DNA from: Roseomonas sp.
Lineage (GTDB): Bacteria > Pseudomonadota > Alphaproteobacteria > Acetobacterales > Acetobacteraceae
Assembly (NCBI GenBank): GCA_031180725.1
Contig: JAPSLO010000004.1
Span: 186,001 to 250,000 of the forward strand
Direction of reading: 5' to 3'
DNA: 64,000 bases
Made by a program: the position numbers and the translations under genes. Positions within the stretch are counted from its first letter, which is position 1. Each line of letters starts with the position of its first letter. Below the pieces are notes generated by a model. That model saw only the letters and a list, made by a program, of their open reading frames with translations, made no database searches and was not told the DNA's origin. This document shows, piece after piece, positions 36,847 through 44,605 of the stretch.

Positions 36847-37491
36847 ATGAAGCCCGCCGCCAAGCTGTTGCTTGCCCTGCTGACCGCCATGCCGGGCGCC
36901 GCGCCGGCGCTGGGCCAGACGCCACCCAACCAGGCCGCCATCCCGCCGGAGGAGATCGGCAGTTGGCGCCTCACCTGCATCGCGGATCGCATGACGGACC
37001 GCGCCGAGTGCCAGCTTCGCCATCGGGACCCGGTGGAACGCGCCAATGCCGCCGCCGGCTCCTCCCTGCTGCTGGAGGTGCAGGACCGGGGCGGGCGGCT
37101 GGTGCCGGTGGTGATCGCCCGCGACCTGACGCTGGAAGGCGCCGGCCGCGGGCTGCTGGCCCTGACGGGCACGGCCCAGCTCCGCTTCCCGCCCAACCGC
37201 TATTTTGAGTTTCCCTGCGGGCTGGAGGGCCGGAACCTGGTCTGCGCCCCGAAGCCCGAGGACGCGGTCCGGGCGGCTGAGGAGCTGCCCCAGGCGTCAG
37301 TCGCCCTGGTACGCATGGTGGGGCTGGGTACCGGCGGCGGGGCCGAGCCGGTGGAATTGCCGCTGCAGCGCACCCGCGACGCGCTGGTCCGTTACCGCGC
37401 CAGGGTGCCGGAGGGCTCCGCCACGACGCCGACCTCGGGCGGGCTCACACTGCAGGACATCATCCAGCGCCTGATGCGGTTCTGGAATTAG
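36847..37491 (+). CDS. Secreted four-cysteine protein, possible distant IalB-like
   Basis: 214 residues. The signal sequence is MKPAAKLLLALLTAMPGAAP with cleavage near LGQ. The mature part has SWRLTCIADRMTDRAECQLRH and, further on, FEFPCGLEGRNLVCAP, a C-C...C-C arrangement reminiscent of invasion-associated locus B proteins. It ends with a helix LQDIIQRLMRFWN. The family link is weak and could be coincidental. It stands alone. Confidence 0.55.
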   Translation: MKPAAKLLLALLTAMPGAAPALGQTPPNQAAIPPEEIGSWRLTCIADRMTDRAECQLRHRDPVERANAAAGSSLLLEVQDRGGRLVPVVIARDLTLEGAGRGLLALTGTAQLRFPPNRYFEFPCGLEGRNLVCAPKPEDAVRAAEELPQASVALVRMVGLGTGGGAEPVELPLQRTRDALVRYRARVPEGSATTPTSGGLTLQDIIQRLMRFWN

Positions 37492-37538
37492 CACGGTCGC
37501 TCCACACGGACCCTGAACCAAAGGGGTCCAGGGACCAA

Positions 37539-37583
37539 CTGGCACCTGGCGGGTGGGGCTCAGGGAAGGCAGCGCCCTCCCCG
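37539..37583. repeat. Dispersed intergenic GC repeat, copy 2
   Basis: Between two convergent genes; CTGGC-CCTGGCGGGT-GGGCTC followed by a GGGAAGGC...GCCCTCCC dyad. Same design as 14734-14778 and 40246-40292. Confidence 0.5.
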
Positions 37584-37600
37584 ACGCGACCTTCCACGCC

Positions 37601-38752
37601 TCAGCGCGGCAGCAGCACGAAGATCTGCGCCGGGTCGCGCATCCGGCCGGCGCGGTCGGTGGCCTCGGTGCCCCAGCCGGTGAAGAGATCGGCGCGTGCC
37701 AGGCCGCGGATGGCGCCGCCGGTATCCTGGGCCAGTGCAAGGCGCTGCAAGGGCGTGCCGCTCAGCGGGTCCTGCCCGGCCAGCCAGAGCGGCGGGCCGA
37801 GTGGCACCTTCTCCCGGTCCACCGCGGCCGAGCGCATGGGCGTCAGGGGCGCGCCGAGGCTGCCCACCGGGCCGCGATCGGCCGGCAGGTCCAGCGGGCG
37901 GAAGAAGATATAGCTGGGGTTGCGCGCCATCAGCGCGGCGGCCTCGGTGGGCCCGGCGCGGTCCATCCAGGCGCGGATGGCCTGCATCGACAGCGACTCC
38001 CGCGGAATGGCGCCCTGCTCCACCAGTGTCCGACCGATGGCGTAGTAAGAGTGGCCGTTCCAGCCGGCATAGCCCAGCCGCAGCACGCGCCCATCCTCCA
38101 GCCGCACCCGGCCGCTGCCCTGGATGTGGAGGAAGAAGGCATCGGCAGGGTCATCCACCCAGGCCAGTTCCAGCCCCCGGCCGTCCAGCGCGCCGGCGTT
38201 GATCGCGGCGCGGTCGGGAAAGGGCATCAGGCGGCCATTCTGGACCCGGCCGGCGATGCGCCGGCCGCGCAGCTCCGGGATATGCGTGCCAAGGTCGGCC
38301 TCCACCAATTCCGGCGGGCGGGCGTGGAGCGGGGTGGTGAAGCGGCCGCCGGGGCGGGCGCTGCCGTGCAGCTCGGCCTCGAAATAGCCGGTCAGCGTAC
38401 CAGTGCCGAGCGCCACGGGCCGGAAGCGGCGTTCCAGGAAGGCCCGCGCCGCGGCATCGCCCGGCGGCAAGGTCGCGGCCTCGGCGCAGGCGGCATCCAT
38501 CGCCTCCCGGCGCAGGGCGGTGATCCCCTCGCCCCCCAGGCTGCGGTCCGGCGGCAAGGTGCGGATCGCCTGGCAGGAGGCGAGAAGCGCCGGGATGGCC
38601 TCCGCATGGCGGTCCTCGGCCCAGCCGGGGAGGTCTGCGAAGGTCACCTCCCGCGGCGGGGCGGGTCGCTCGGCGCAGGTGGCCAGAAGCAGGAGAAGCA
38701 GGAAGCAGGCCCCCTCCCGCCAGCGGCGGAAGGCCGGGCGGCGAGGCCTCAC
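37601..38752 (-). CDS. mltA: Membrane-bound lytic murein transglycosylase A (MltA)
   Basis: Outer-membrane lipoprotein cutting peptidoglycan. 383 residues starting at a GTG that overlaps the timA-like stop codon. The signal FLLLLLLATCAERP has a lipobox with Cys26. MltA core motifs are LTGYFEAELHGSARPG, ELAWVDDPADAFFLHIQGSGR, LGYAGWNGHSYYAIGRTL, and the C-terminal 3D domain LALAQDTGGAIRGLARADLF then GWGTEA, with the catalytic Asp in AQDTGG. Complete and conventional. Confidence 0.92.
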   Translation of the reverse strand: MRPRRPAFRRWREGACFLLLLLLATCAERPAPPREVTFADLPGWAEDRHAEAIPALLASCQAIRTLPPDRSLGGEGITALRREAMDAACAEAATLPPGDAAARAFLERRFRPVALGTGTLTGYFEAELHGSARPGGRFTTPLHARPPELVEADLGTHIPELRGRRIAGRVQNGRLMPFPDRAAINAGALDGRGLELAWVDDPADAFFLHIQGSGRVRLEDGRVLRLGYAGWNGHSYYAIGRTLVEQGAIPRESLSMQAIRAWMDRAGPTEAAALMARNPSYIFFRPLDLPADRGPVGSLGAPLTPMRSAAVDREKVPLGPPLWLAGQDPLSGTPLQRLALAQDTGGAIRGLARADLFTGWGTEATDRAGRMRDPAQIFVLLPR

Positions 38753-39429
38753 GCGCTGCGGGTGGCGACGAGCTTCCAGGTGGGATCGCTGTTGCGGAGG
38801 TCGCGCTGGAAGGTCCAGATATCAACCAGTTCCGTCACCGCCTCGGCCCCGGCCACCACGCTGCCGTCCTTGCCGGTGGTGAGGTTCACCTGGTCCGAGG
38901 TGAAGCGCACGGTCACATCCGCCACCGTGCCGCGCAGGTCGGCCGCCTCGATCTTCGCTTCCTGGACAGCGCGCACTTCGCTGCGCTGGGTCTCGCCCGC
39001 CTGCTCGCGGCGGGTGATCTCGCCTTCGAAGCCGGCATAGGTGTCGTCCGAAAGCAGCAGGCGCAGCGTTTCGCGGTCGCCCTTGGCGAAGGCGTCCACG
39101 ATCATGCGGAAGGCGCCTTCGGCGCCACTCAGGAAGGCAACCGGGTCGAAGCCGGGGTCCACGCCGCGGATGCGCATGAGCGCCTGGCCCACCGGGCTGC
39201 GTGGGTCGGGCACCACCTGGCGCGTGCCGCCGGCAGCCTGGGCAGGCGGCAACTCGGGCACGGCATCGGCGGCGGGAGCGCGTACCGCGTTCGGGTCATA
39301 GGCGCCGGGGCCCTCCCGGCGCGGACGCTCGAAGCCCGTACGGCGGCCCAGCACGCTCCGCAGCCGCAGCACCAGGAAGGCAGCGACCATGGCAAACAGG
39401 ATCAGATCGACCGGAAAGCCGCCGGACAT
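38749..39429 (-). CDS. Tim44/TimA domain protein
   Basis: 226 residues. An N-terminal membrane helix (VDLILFAMVAAFLVLRLRSVLG) is followed by a Pro/Ala-rich linker and a Tim44-like domain (FLSGAEGAFRMIVDAFAKGD, then TLRLLLSDDTYAGFEGEI and VTELVDIWTFQRDL). In alphaproteobacteria the TimA protein is an inner-membrane relative of the mitochondrial import motor subunit; its bacterial job is not established. It overlaps mltA by 4 nt. The start at ATG 39429 removes an unlikely 31-residue extension. Confidence 0.85.
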   Translation of the reverse strand: MSGGFPVDLILFAMVAAFLVLRLRSVLGRRTGFERPRREGPGAYDPNAVRAPAADAVPELPPAQAAGGTRQVVPDPRSPVGQALMRIRGVDPGFDPVAFLSGAEGAFRMIVDAFAKGDRETLRLLLSDDTYAGFEGEITRREQAGETQRSEVRAVQEAKIEAADLRGTVADVTVRFTSDQVNLTTGKDGSVVAGAEAVTELVDIWTFQRDLRNSDPTWKLVATRSA

Positions 39430-39579
39430 GGACAACTCCTCATTCAGGCCCAGACTTAGGGCTGGGGGGGCCGCCCCGCAACGGCAGATCGTGTCGGCAC
39501 CCGGAACGGAGCGTCGTGGCACTGCCGACCGGCTTGCCGTCGTCGTCCTGCAGGGTTATCGCCCGAAGCCTCCTGGGAG

Positions 39580-40152
39580 ATGCGTGCCGAGATGATCCTG
39601 CTCCGCCACGGCCAGAGCGAGTTCAATCTGCACTTCAGCGCGACCAGGCGGGACCCCGGCATCAAGGACCCCAAGCTGACCCCCCTGGGCCAGCAGCAGG
39701 CCGAGGCGGCGGCCGAGACCATCGCCGCTGCGCATGAGGTGCGGCGGATCATTGCCTCCCCCTACACGCGAGCCCTGCAGACGGCCGCGCCCCTGGCGCG
39801 GCGGCTGGGCCTGCCGGTACTGGTCAACCCGGTGGTGCGGGAGCGCTACGCCTTCACCTGCGACATCGGCAGCCCAGTGACGGCGCTGCGCGCGGAATTC
39901 CCGCATGTGGCGCTGGATCATGTGGAGGAGATCTGGTGGCCGCAGCAGGAGGAGCCGGCCGAGCAGGTGCTGGCCCGGGCGGCGCGCTTCCGGGGCGAGA
40001 TGGCGGTGCTGGGGGATTGGCGCCACACGGTGGTGGTCAGCCACTGGGGATTCATTCTTTCCATGACGGGGCAGAGCGTGGCCAACGGGCAGTGGCTGGC
40101 CTGTGACCCGACGGCGCCGCCGCCGGCGGAGGTGGTGTGGAAGCACCACTGA
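39580..40152 (+). CDS. Histidine phosphatase (phosphoglycerate mutase-like) family protein
   Basis: 190 residues. The phospho-histidine motif is LLRHGQSEFN (His10), with Arg in ASPYTRALQTA and a second catalytic His in VVVSHWGFIL. The active site is complete. The substrate cannot be inferred; members include phosphoglycerate mutases and small-molecule or protein phosphatases. ATG 39592 is an alternative start that gives MILLRHGQ with better ribosome-site spacing. Confidence 0.85.
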   Translation: MRAEMILLRHGQSEFNLHFSATRRDPGIKDPKLTPLGQQQAEAAAETIAAAHEVRRIIASPYTRALQTAAPLARRLGLPVLVNPVVRERYAFTCDIGSPVTALRAEFPHVALDHVEEIWWPQQEEPAEQVLARAARFRGEMAVLGDWRHTVVVSHWGFILSMTGQSVANGQWLACDPTAPPPAEVVWKHH

Positions 40153-40245
40153 GGACGGCGTCGGCAGAGGCATGCGCGCAGGGCTCTGCCCTCCCAGCCC
40201 CCCCGCTTCCGGTGTTGAAAACTGATGGCGGGGTCCGGGGGTGGG

Positions 40246-40292
40246 CTCCGCCCCTGGCGGAATGGGCCCGGGAGGGGCGGGGCCCCTCCCGA
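40246..40292. repeat. Dispersed intergenic GC repeat, copy 3
   Basis: Between convergent genes; CCCCTGGCGG, then GGGCCCGGGAGGGGC and GGGGCCCCTCCC. Closest to the copy at 14734-14778. Confidence 0.5.
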
Positions 40293-40300
40293 AACGCTCT

Positions 40301-41431
40301 TCATCCCCGGTAGCGCACCGTCAGCCGCTCCCGCTCGGCCCCCGGCGGGTCCGGCAACGAGATCCGCCGCGACCGCCATGGCTCTGGTTGCTGGTCGAAC
40401 ATCCGGATCAGCCGCCGGCCGCCCAGGCCACGCAGGTCGTGCGCCAGGTGATAGGGATCCTCTGCCCTGCGGACGGCAGCGATGCAGTCCCGGAACTCCA
40501 CCTGACCGAAATTCGGTAGAGGGTAGAGGTCGGTGGCACCAGGCACCATCGGCCGCTCCACCACCCAGACGGCGGCCAGGCCCGGCACCGGCGCGGCCTC
40601 CTCATGCGCCTGCTCTTCCCGCCGCTGCCGCGCCGGGCCGGAGCGCCAGATCCGGGCATCCTCCACGCCCTGGGTGATGTTGCGGATGCGCAGCACCACC
40701 CGCCCCGGCTCGTGCAGCGCCAGCCAGCACATCACCTCGTCGCCCGGCCGCACCGGCAGGTCCACGAAGCGCGCCTCGCCATACTCCTTGCCGCGCACCC
40801 ACCATTGCGCCCAGGCATAGGTCTCCACCCGCCGCTGGCCGTTGTCGAAGATCTCGGCCGTGGTGGTGCCGACCTGGGGCAGGCTGTCGGAAAAGGCGCG
40901 GTGCCCGTCCAGCCCCACCCAGACCGAGCAGCGACGGGAGGGCGGCTCCTCATTCGGACCCTCGATCGGCGGCGGTGCCTCGGGCCCCGCAGGCACGGCG
41001 TCCGGCACGCGCCAGCGGCCGGTCACGGCGGAGAAGCGCTCGTCATCGCGTGCCGTCAGCACGGCGCCCGACCAGTTCAGGCTGGTCTCCCACATGGTGG
41101 CGCCGATGCCCGCCGTGGCGCCAGTGTTGCTGGCGCCCGGCACCTCGGAACGCCGCCGGTGCAGCACGAAGGGGTTCACCTCGATCCGGCCATAATGCCG
41201 CGGTCGGGCGCGGAGCGTCCGCCAGATGGCAGCCAGGCGCGGATCCACGCCGGGTCCTGGGATCGGCGGAATCAGGCCGCGGCGGAACTGTTGCTCCGGG
41301 CTCGGGCCGAGCGCCAGCAGGCCGGGGGCCTCCGGTGGCTCGTCCTCCCCCGGTGCCTCGGTGCGGTCGTCCAGCCAGGCCTGTGCGCTGGCAAGGAGCT
41401 CCGCCAGCCGGGTTGGCGTGAGCTGGGCCAT
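40301..41431 (-). CDS. Glutamic peptidase (G1/eqolisin)-like protein
   Basis: 376 residues. The eqolisin beta-sandwich pattern is visible: LNWSGAVL (119-125), VTGRWRVP, SVWVGLDG (169-176), SLPQVGT with Gln186 (the catalytic Gln position), TYAWAQWW, GDEVMCWL and AVWVVERP with Glu292 (the catalytic Glu position), then LPNFGQVEF. There is no signal peptide; the first 110 residues are a Pro/Glu-rich extension. Fungal relatives are secreted acid peptidases, so a cytoplasmic start would be odd. The fold call is fairly secure, activity is inferred. 4 nt from the PAP2-like gene upstream. Confidence 0.72.
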   Translation of the reverse strand: MAQLTPTRLAELLASAQAWLDDRTEAPGEDEPPEAPGLLALGPSPEQQFRRGLIPPIPGPGVDPRLAAIWRTLRARPRHYGRIEVNPFVLHRRRSEVPGASNTGATAGIGATMWETSLNWSGAVLTARDDERFSAVTGRWRVPDAVPAGPEAPPPIEGPNEEPPSRRCSVWVGLDGHRAFSDSLPQVGTTTAEIFDNGQRRVETYAWAQWWVRGKEYGEARFVDLPVRPGDEVMCWLALHEPGRVVLRIRNITQGVEDARIWRSGPARQRREEQAHEEAAPVPGLAAVWVVERPMVPGATDLYPLPNFGQVEFRDCIAAVRRAEDPYHLAHDLRGLGGRRLIRMFDQQPEPWRSRRISLPDPPGAERERLTVRYRG

Positions 41432-41435
41432 CGGC

Positions 41436-42401
41436 TCAGGCCCACTCGGCCCGGGCGGCCGTCAGCGTGGCGGCGAAGCTCGGCACGGCCTCCAGCGCCG
41501 GCCAGACCGCCAGCGCCAGGTCGCGGCCGGCCGCGCTGTCGGAGGGATAGTGCACGCCGGCGATTTCCCGGTTGCGCGCGATGCGCTGCGCCAGAGCGTC
41601 CACCGCGGCCAGGGCGGGCTGGGCGGGCGTGCCGGTCAGGGCGGCGCGCAGGCTGCGGGCGATCAGGAAGGCCTGGGTCGCGTGGCCCGAGGGATAGGCA
41701 GCATGGCCCGGCACTTCCAGCGGCGGCCGCAGCGCGGGGCAGACCTGGGAAGGCCGGCGCCGGTTCTCCACCTGCTTGAAGTGCTGCGCGGCCAGCGTCG
41801 CCACCAGGGACGCCGCATCCATCAGCGCGCCGGTAGCGCCGTTGGAGCCGGGCGTGGCGCAAAGCACGGCCATGAAGTCCATGATGAAGTAGTCGCTCTG
41901 GGCCAGGATCTCGCCCATCGCATCGGCACGCTCATCCTCCGCGGCGCGGATCAGCTCGTCGATCTCCGCATCCACCGCGGCCTTCAGGCTGAGGCCGTCG
42001 GCGGTCAGGCGCTGACGCCAGCCCTGCAGGGTGAGGCCGCCCGCACCCGTGGCGCCTTCGCCGCTGGCCCGCTGCCGGTTGCGCCAGGCCGCGGTGTCGG
42101 TGAATTCGGCCATGACGCGCCAGGCGCGCCAGGGGCCGGTCCAGCGGCGGCCATAGCCGCCTTCATGGTTCAGGCGGTAGGCGGCAGAGGAGATGCGTTC
42201 CGTCCCGCCCGGCACGCGCGTGGTGACGAAGGGAAGATCCACGCGGTCCGGGAAGAAGTATCCGCCGCCGCCGCCGCCGCCATTGCCGGCGTTGCCGGTA
42301 TTTCCCGTATTGCCGGTGTTGCCGGTATTCCCGGTGTTGCCCGTATTGCCAGTGTTCCCGGTATTGCCGGTATTTCCCGTGTTGCCCGTATTCCCGGTCA
42401 T
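41436..42401 (-). CDS. PAP2/vanadium haloperoxidase-like protein with (Gly-Asn-Thr)11 N-terminus
   Basis: 321 residues. M-T is followed by eleven GNT triplets, then GNA, GNG and a Gly run to residue 47, and then the PAP2/haloperoxidase domain. The phosphate/vanadate site is complete: Lys209-x6-Arg216-Pro217 (KQVENRRRP), YPSGH (237-240) and R-x5-H with Asp (REIAGVHYPSD, His284, Asp288). There is no signal peptide or membrane helix, which favours the soluble haloperoxidase-like branch. The start is ATG 42401, 40 nt after the regulator gene. The Gly-X-Y triplets resemble collagen-like tails but lack Pro. Confidence 0.8.
   Translation of the reverse strand: MTGNTGNTGNTGNTGNTGNTGNTGNTGNTGNTGNTGNAGNGGGGGGGYFFPDRVDLPFVTTRVPGGTERISSAAYRLNHEGGYGRRWTGPWRAWRVMAEFTDTAAWRNRQRASGEGATGAGGLTLQGWRQRLTADGLSLKAAVDAEIDELIRAAEDERADAMGEILAQSDYFIMDFMAVLCATPGSNGATGALMDAASLVATLAAQHFKQVENRRRPSQVCPALRPPLEVPGHAAYPSGHATQAFLIARSLRAALTGTPAQPALAAVDALAQRIARNREIAGVHYPSDSAAGRDLALAVWPALEAVPSFAATLTAARAEWA
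42297..42395 (-). repeat. 9-bp tandem repeat coding (Gly-Asn-Thr)11
   Basis: Eleven 9-bp units in frame, each GG(N)AA(T/C)AC(N), with wobble positions varying between copies. Length is divisible by 9, so expansion or contraction would keep the frame. Confidence 0.9.
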
Positions 42402-42441
42402 CGGGTCCCCCTGCTGCGTGTCCGTTGCTGCGGCCGGGCCA

Positions 42442-44001
42442 TTACTCCGGCAGGCCGGCGAGCCGCAGGCGCTCGACGAAAGCGTCGCGCATGGGGCCCG
42501 GCAGGGGCGTTCGTGCCGCAAAAGCAGCGAGACGGAAATCCGGCTCGGCAGACAGCAACAGGCGCGCCGCGGCGGCGGCTTCCTCCATCCGGCCGGATGC
42601 GACCAGGGACGCGGTCAGGGTGCGCAGGTTCGGCGCGTGCACCCTGTTGGAGGCGGCGGAGCGCTGCGCCCAGGCCACCGCCTGGTCGTGGTTGCCCAGC
42701 GTGTAGTGGGCCTGCGCCACCATATGCTCATGAAGGAAGGTGAAGGGGTCGAGGGGCGCCAGGCGCAGCCCGCGCTCGGCCCAGATCAGCGCTTCCGCGC
42801 CCTCATCCTGCCAGCACCGCAGCCCTGCGCCATAGGCCCAGCCGAGCGCGCAGCTGGGGGAGAGGCCGACGGCGCGATCCAGCATGGCCCGGCCGGCCGC
42901 GAAGTCCCGGCGGACATAGCCGAGCACCGCACCCCGGATGGCGAGGCCGAGCGCATCATGCCGGTCCCGGTCCAGCGCCGCCGCGGCGTCGCGGTCGGCG
43001 GCGTCATGGTCGGCGGCGACATCGCCGGACCAGCCCTGGCCTATGCGCAGCATGTGCCACCAGGCCGAATAGGAGCGCGCCGCCGCGTAATCCGGGTCGG
43101 CGGCGATGGCGCGGTCCAGCAGCAGCCGCGCGTTGGCGAAGGCATCGGGATTCAGGCGCTGGAGCTGGTCCAGCGCGCGCAGCACCAGGTCGTAGGCGTT
43201 CAGGCTGTTTGGTGCCTTGCGCAGCGCGCGGGAGAGCTCCTGCGCGCGGAGCTGCGGCAGGACGGAGGAGGCAACCGCCTCCGCGATGCGGTCCTGCAGG
43301 GCGAAGAGGTTGGCGCTGTCGTCGTCGTAGCGGTCGGCGCGCAGCACCACCCCGGTCCCGGCATCGGTCAGCTCCGTGGTGATGCGCAGCCGGCTGCCGG
43401 CGCGGCGGACACCCCCGTACAGGACATAACGCACGCCAAGCTCGCGCGCTGCGGCGCGGGCATCGGTCGTAACCTGGGCGAAGGCGAGGGCGGAGCCGCG
43501 GCTGATGACGAAGAGCCCATCCAGCCCCGAGAGGACATGCACGATCCCCTCGATGATGCCGTCCTGGAAATAGGCTTCCTCGGGATCGGCATTGCCCTTG
43601 CGGAAAGGCAGCACGGCGATGGAAGGGCGGTCGTCGCTGCGCGGCGTCAGCATCGGCTCGGCGCGGACGGGGGCGATCTCGGCGACCTCGGCGTCCAGCA
43701 GGTAGCCGCGGCGGGGGACGGTGCGCAGCAGGCTGGCGCCGGCGCTGCCCATGGCGCGGCGCAGCTCCACCACGCATTGGGTGATGCTGTCGTCGGTGAC
43801 GAAAAGGCCGGGCCAGACGGCGTCCAGGATCGCTTCGCGGGCGACAACCCGGCCGGGATTGCGCAGCATCAGGCGGAGCAGGTCGAGCGTCTTGGGGCGT
43901 AGGGTGGTCTCGGCGCCACCGGGCGCGATCAGCACGCCACGCCCTTCATCAAGGGCGCAGGTGCCGAACTGCACCTTCCGCGTGGACGCCTTGATCTCCA
44001 T
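42442..44001 (-). CDS. Winged-helix/TPR transcriptional regulator (CadC/adenylate-cyclase-like architecture)
   Basis: 519 residues from ATG 44001. An OmpR-type winged helix is at about 8-110: LRPKTLDLLRLMLRNPGR, EAILDAVWPGLFVTDDSITQ, then LRRAMG and LRTVPRRGYLL. A TolB/FlgO-like domain follows (SIAVLPFRKGNADPEEAYFQ, DGIIEGIVHVLSGL), then TPR-like helices to the end. There is no membrane helix. Such proteins usually control neighbouring genes. It is divergent from the repeat-peptide operon (start at 44361) and co-directional with the PAP2-like gene, so it could control both. Confidence 0.82.
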   Translation of the reverse strand: MEIKASTRKVQFGTCALDEGRGVLIAPGGAETTLRPKTLDLLRLMLRNPGRVVAREAILDAVWPGLFVTDDSITQCVVELRRAMGSAGASLLRTVPRRGYLLDAEVAEIAPVRAEPMLTPRSDDRPSIAVLPFRKGNADPEEAYFQDGIIEGIVHVLSGLDGLFVISRGSALAFAQVTTDARAAARELGVRYVLYGGVRRAGSRLRITTELTDAGTGVVLRADRYDDDSANLFALQDRIAEAVASSVLPQLRAQELSRALRKAPNSLNAYDLVLRALDQLQRLNPDAFANARLLLDRAIAADPDYAAARSYSAWWHMLRIGQGWSGDVAADHDAADRDAAAALDRDRHDALGLAIRGAVLGYVRRDFAAGRAMLDRAVGLSPSCALGWAYGAGLRCWQDEGAEALIWAERGLRLAPLDPFTFLHEHMVAQAHYTLGNHDQAVAWAQRSAASNRVHAPNLRTLTASLVASGRMEEAAAAARLLLSAEPDFRLAAFAARTPLPGPMRDAFVERLRLAGLPE

Positions 44002-44360
44002 CTGGAGCGAGTTCCGGGCCGTCTTCCTGGGGTTCGGGGCGACGTTACCGCGATGCAGCGTATCCGCGCTACCGGGGCAGGCATCCGTCGTGACGATGTG
44101 CGCGATCGCGTGAGGGCGGACGCGGAGGCCGCAGACGTGCTTGGTTGCGCGCACAAGTTGCGGTAAAGTATCAACCAAGACGAAAGCTTTAGGCGTCCCG
44201 GGAAACCAGGACCCTTTTTTCAGCGTCTAGAAAATCATTACACGTACTATTTAAGATATGACGAAAACGTGATTTCATTACTAGGTCAGTTCATGGTGAA
44301 AGCCTTTCCAGACGCCGGGCACGGAGGCTCGGCTGGCCCCTAGAGTGGAGGAGGATCCCC
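44002..44360. other. AT-rich bidirectional control region
   Basis: 359 nt between the regulator and the divergent repeat-peptide operon, with no gene. The part from about 44150 to 44300 is strikingly AT-rich for this chromosome (for example TACTATTTAAGATATGACG), with a T6 run near 44213. Promoters for both directions should lie here. I cannot assign -35/-10 boxes with confidence. Confidence 0.5.
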
Positions 44361-44588
44361 ATGGAATCCCGTCGCATCGTCCGCACGCAGCCCGAATCCC
44401 TGCGGATGACCCAGCTTCCCGCGCAGGACCAGGTTCCGGCGGCCGAGGCGACCACGGAAGAAGTCGCGCTGCGCTTCGGCGCCGGCATGCAGGCCTTCCG
44501 CTTCGGTGCGGGCATGCAGCCCTTCCGTTTCGGCGCTGGCATGCAGCCGCTGCGCTTCGGCGCCGGCATGCAGACCTTCCGCAAGTAA
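44361..44588 (+). CDS. 75-residue repeat peptide, four RFGAGMQ-x-x units (possible RiPP precursor)
   Basis: A strong GGAGGAGG lies 6-13 nt before ATG 44361. Residues 1-37 are leader-like (ESRRIVRTQPESLRMTQLPA, then QDQVPAAEATTEEVAL). Residues 38-73 are four 9-residue repeats, RFGAGMQAF, RFGAGMQPF, RFGAGMQPL and RFGAGMQTF, ending RK. There is no Cys, no Ser or Thr inside the invariant core, no signal peptide and no membrane helix. Synonymous codons differ between copies, so selection at protein level is likely. The DUF6065-like gene starts 17 nt after the stop codon. It may be a peptide-natural-product precursor or a repeat ligand peptide; the function is unknown. Confidence 0.75.
   Translation: MESRRIVRTQPESLRMTQLPAQDQVPAAEATTEEVALRFGAGMQAFRFGAGMQPFRFGAGMQPLRFGAGMQTFRK
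44472..44579 (+). repeat. Four 27-bp repeats coding RFGAGMQxx
   Basis: Units start at 44472, 44499, 44526 and 44553. The core CG(C/T)TTCGG(C/T)GC(N)GGCATGCAG is conserved, while the last two codons vary (GCC TTC, CCC TTC, CCG CTG, ACC TTC). Confidence 0.9.
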
Positions 44589-44605
44589 GCTTCAGGCGCC
44601 TTTCC

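Noticed and set aside
42193-43902. Plus-strand frame with a hydrophobic Val-Phe-Pro repeat
   Set aside because: Antisense of the Gly-Asn-Thr repeat and of the regulator gene, with no ribosome site.
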